This document shows positions 13,797 through 14,112 of a stretch of DNA of 14,112 bases, piece by piece (the stretch's first letter is position 1; the number at the start of each line of letters is the position of its first letter). The stretch is from assembly GCA_964585805.1 (NCBI GenBank), contig CAZPFE010000010.1, forward strand, positions 1 through 14,112, given 5' to 3'. Origin of the DNA: CAYLWZ01 sp964585805 (GTDB taxonomy: Bacteria; Patescibacteriota; Minisyncoccia; Minisyncoccales; GWA2-38-27). The notes beneath the pieces are model-generated. The model saw only the letters and a list, made by a program, of their open reading frames with translations, was not told where the DNA came from and made no database searches. The position numbers and the translations under genes are program-made.

Positions 13797-13817
13797 AAAC
13801 AAAATTAATGTTTCTAT

Positions 13818-13847
13818 ATTTTACTCTATTCGCCTTTATTTAGTCAA
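13818..13847 (-). promoter_or_regulatory. Putative sigma70-type promoter of dnaE
   Basis: The minus strand has TTGACT (13842-13847), an 18-nt spacer and TAAAAT (13818-13823), the -10 again in a GAGTAAAAT context as at leuS. The leader before the ATG at 13796 would be only about 15 nt. No SD site is present in it. Confidence 0.55.
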
Positions 13848-13921
13848 TCTTATAAATTTGATATTATATGTATCTGAACCTAAACATTCTCCCATTTCTC
13901 TCTGGGAAAGAAAAACACCTC

Positions 13922-13963
13922 TTTAATCTTTAATCTTCAATCCTCAATCCTCAATCCTCAATC
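13922..13963. repeat. 7-bp tandem repeat, six units
   Basis: Six consecutive 7-mers follow the pattern YTYAATC: two TTTAATC, one TTCAATC and three CTCAATC. The gradual change from one variant to the next suggests slippage growth. It lies upstream of the dnaE promoter and adjoins the 38-bp array. Confidence 0.8.
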
Positions 13964-13990
13964 CTCCCCTTCCCTTTTTATTCCTTCAAT

Positions 13991-14112
13991 CCTCCCTCTT
14001 CCCTCTGGGAAGGAAAAACATCTTTTATTTCCTCCCTTTCCTTTGGGAAGGAAAAACATCTTTTATTTCCTCCCTTTCCTTTGGAAAGGAAAAACATCTT
14101 TTATTTCCTCCC
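13991..14112. repeat. 38-bp tandem hairpin repeat, continues beyond window
   Basis: The decamer AAGGAAAAAC starts at 14010, 14048 and 14086, giving an exact 38-bp period, and each unit has the spacer ATCTTTTATTTCCTCCC. Between units lie hairpins of the same style as R1/R2: CTTCCC-TCT-GGGAAG (13998-14012), CCTTTCC-TTT-GGGAAGG with a G:T pair (14035-14051), and CCTTTCC-TTT-GGAAAGG, perfect (14073-14089). A decayed unit may lie at 13887-13918. There is no open frame. The remainder of 13864-13990 shows only this low-complexity DNA. Confidence 0.85.

Noticed and set aside
13797..13802. Upstream TTG start for dnaE
   Set aside because: ATG at 13796 gives the family-typical start just before the PHP motif; the TTG adds only two residues.
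13991..14112. 38-bp periodic repeat considered as a CRISPR array
   Set aside because: The units are contiguous and nearly identical through their whole length, with no variable spacers and no cas genes nearby.

Overview
The window is A+T-rich coding DNA with almost no intergenic space inside operons. Every gene I can support lies on the minus strand, so transcription runs right to left. The content is housekeeping: dnaE, thrS, a membrane protein of unknown function, tRNA-fMet/Met/Asp, secE, nusG, rplK, dCMP deaminase, tmk, thyX, ftsX, tatD and the 5' part of leuS. The compact, SD-poor gene layout, a ThrRS without a TGS domain, rplK without rplA next to it, a ThyX-type thymidylate pathway and tRNA genes without encoded CCA suggest a reduced-genome bacterium. 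My best guess is a Candidate Phyla Radiation (Patescibacteria/Parcubacteria-like) organism. This is inferred from gene content and style, not from a phylogenetic marker comparison. The standard code fits: no reading frame is broken by TGA, and the eleven visible stop codons are TAA or TAG.

Layout, in order of transcription (right to left). (1) 13797-14112: a dnaE promoter next to a 7-bp tandem array and a 38-bp tandem hairpin repeat that runs off the window. (2) 7152-13796: dnaE, thrS and a 540-residue protein with a soluble helical N-terminus and a membrane C-terminus; the last two are 6 nt apart. (3) 5035-7121: a good promoter directly in front of the initiator tRNA, then tRNA-Met, tRNA-Asp, secE, nusG, rplK and a dCMP deaminase that follows rplK closely, ending at a possible terminator at 4954-4995. 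(4) 4406-5034: non-coding repeat cluster R2. (5) 1222-4405: tmk, thyX, ftsX and tatD, packed as an operon. (6) 613-1221: non-coding repeat cluster R1 and the leuS promoter. (7) 1-612: N-terminal 204 codons of leuS.

Functionally, dCMP deaminase, ThyX and Tmk form a nearly continuous route from dCMP to dUMP to dTMP to dTDP, interrupted in the DNA by R2. SecE, NusG and uL11 are the usual transcription/translation/secretion cluster, here led by tRNAs including the initiator. DnaE keeps an apparently intact PHP metal site.

The most unusual part is the repeat DNA. R1 and R2 share a perfect 167-bp direct repeat built of several C-arm/TTT-or-TCT/G-arm hairpins. They also share a 44-bp flank in opposite orientation. 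R1 carries two copies of a 13-bp-arm hairpin whose 3-nt loop is TTT in one and AAA in the other, plus two stretches of more than 90 nt without a single C and one G-quadruplex motif. Related hairpins form the tandem array upstream of dnaE. All three clusters sit at operon boundaries. The initiator tRNA, with an unusual T-loop and D-loop, and a thymidylate kinase lacking the Walker A lysine also deserve attention.
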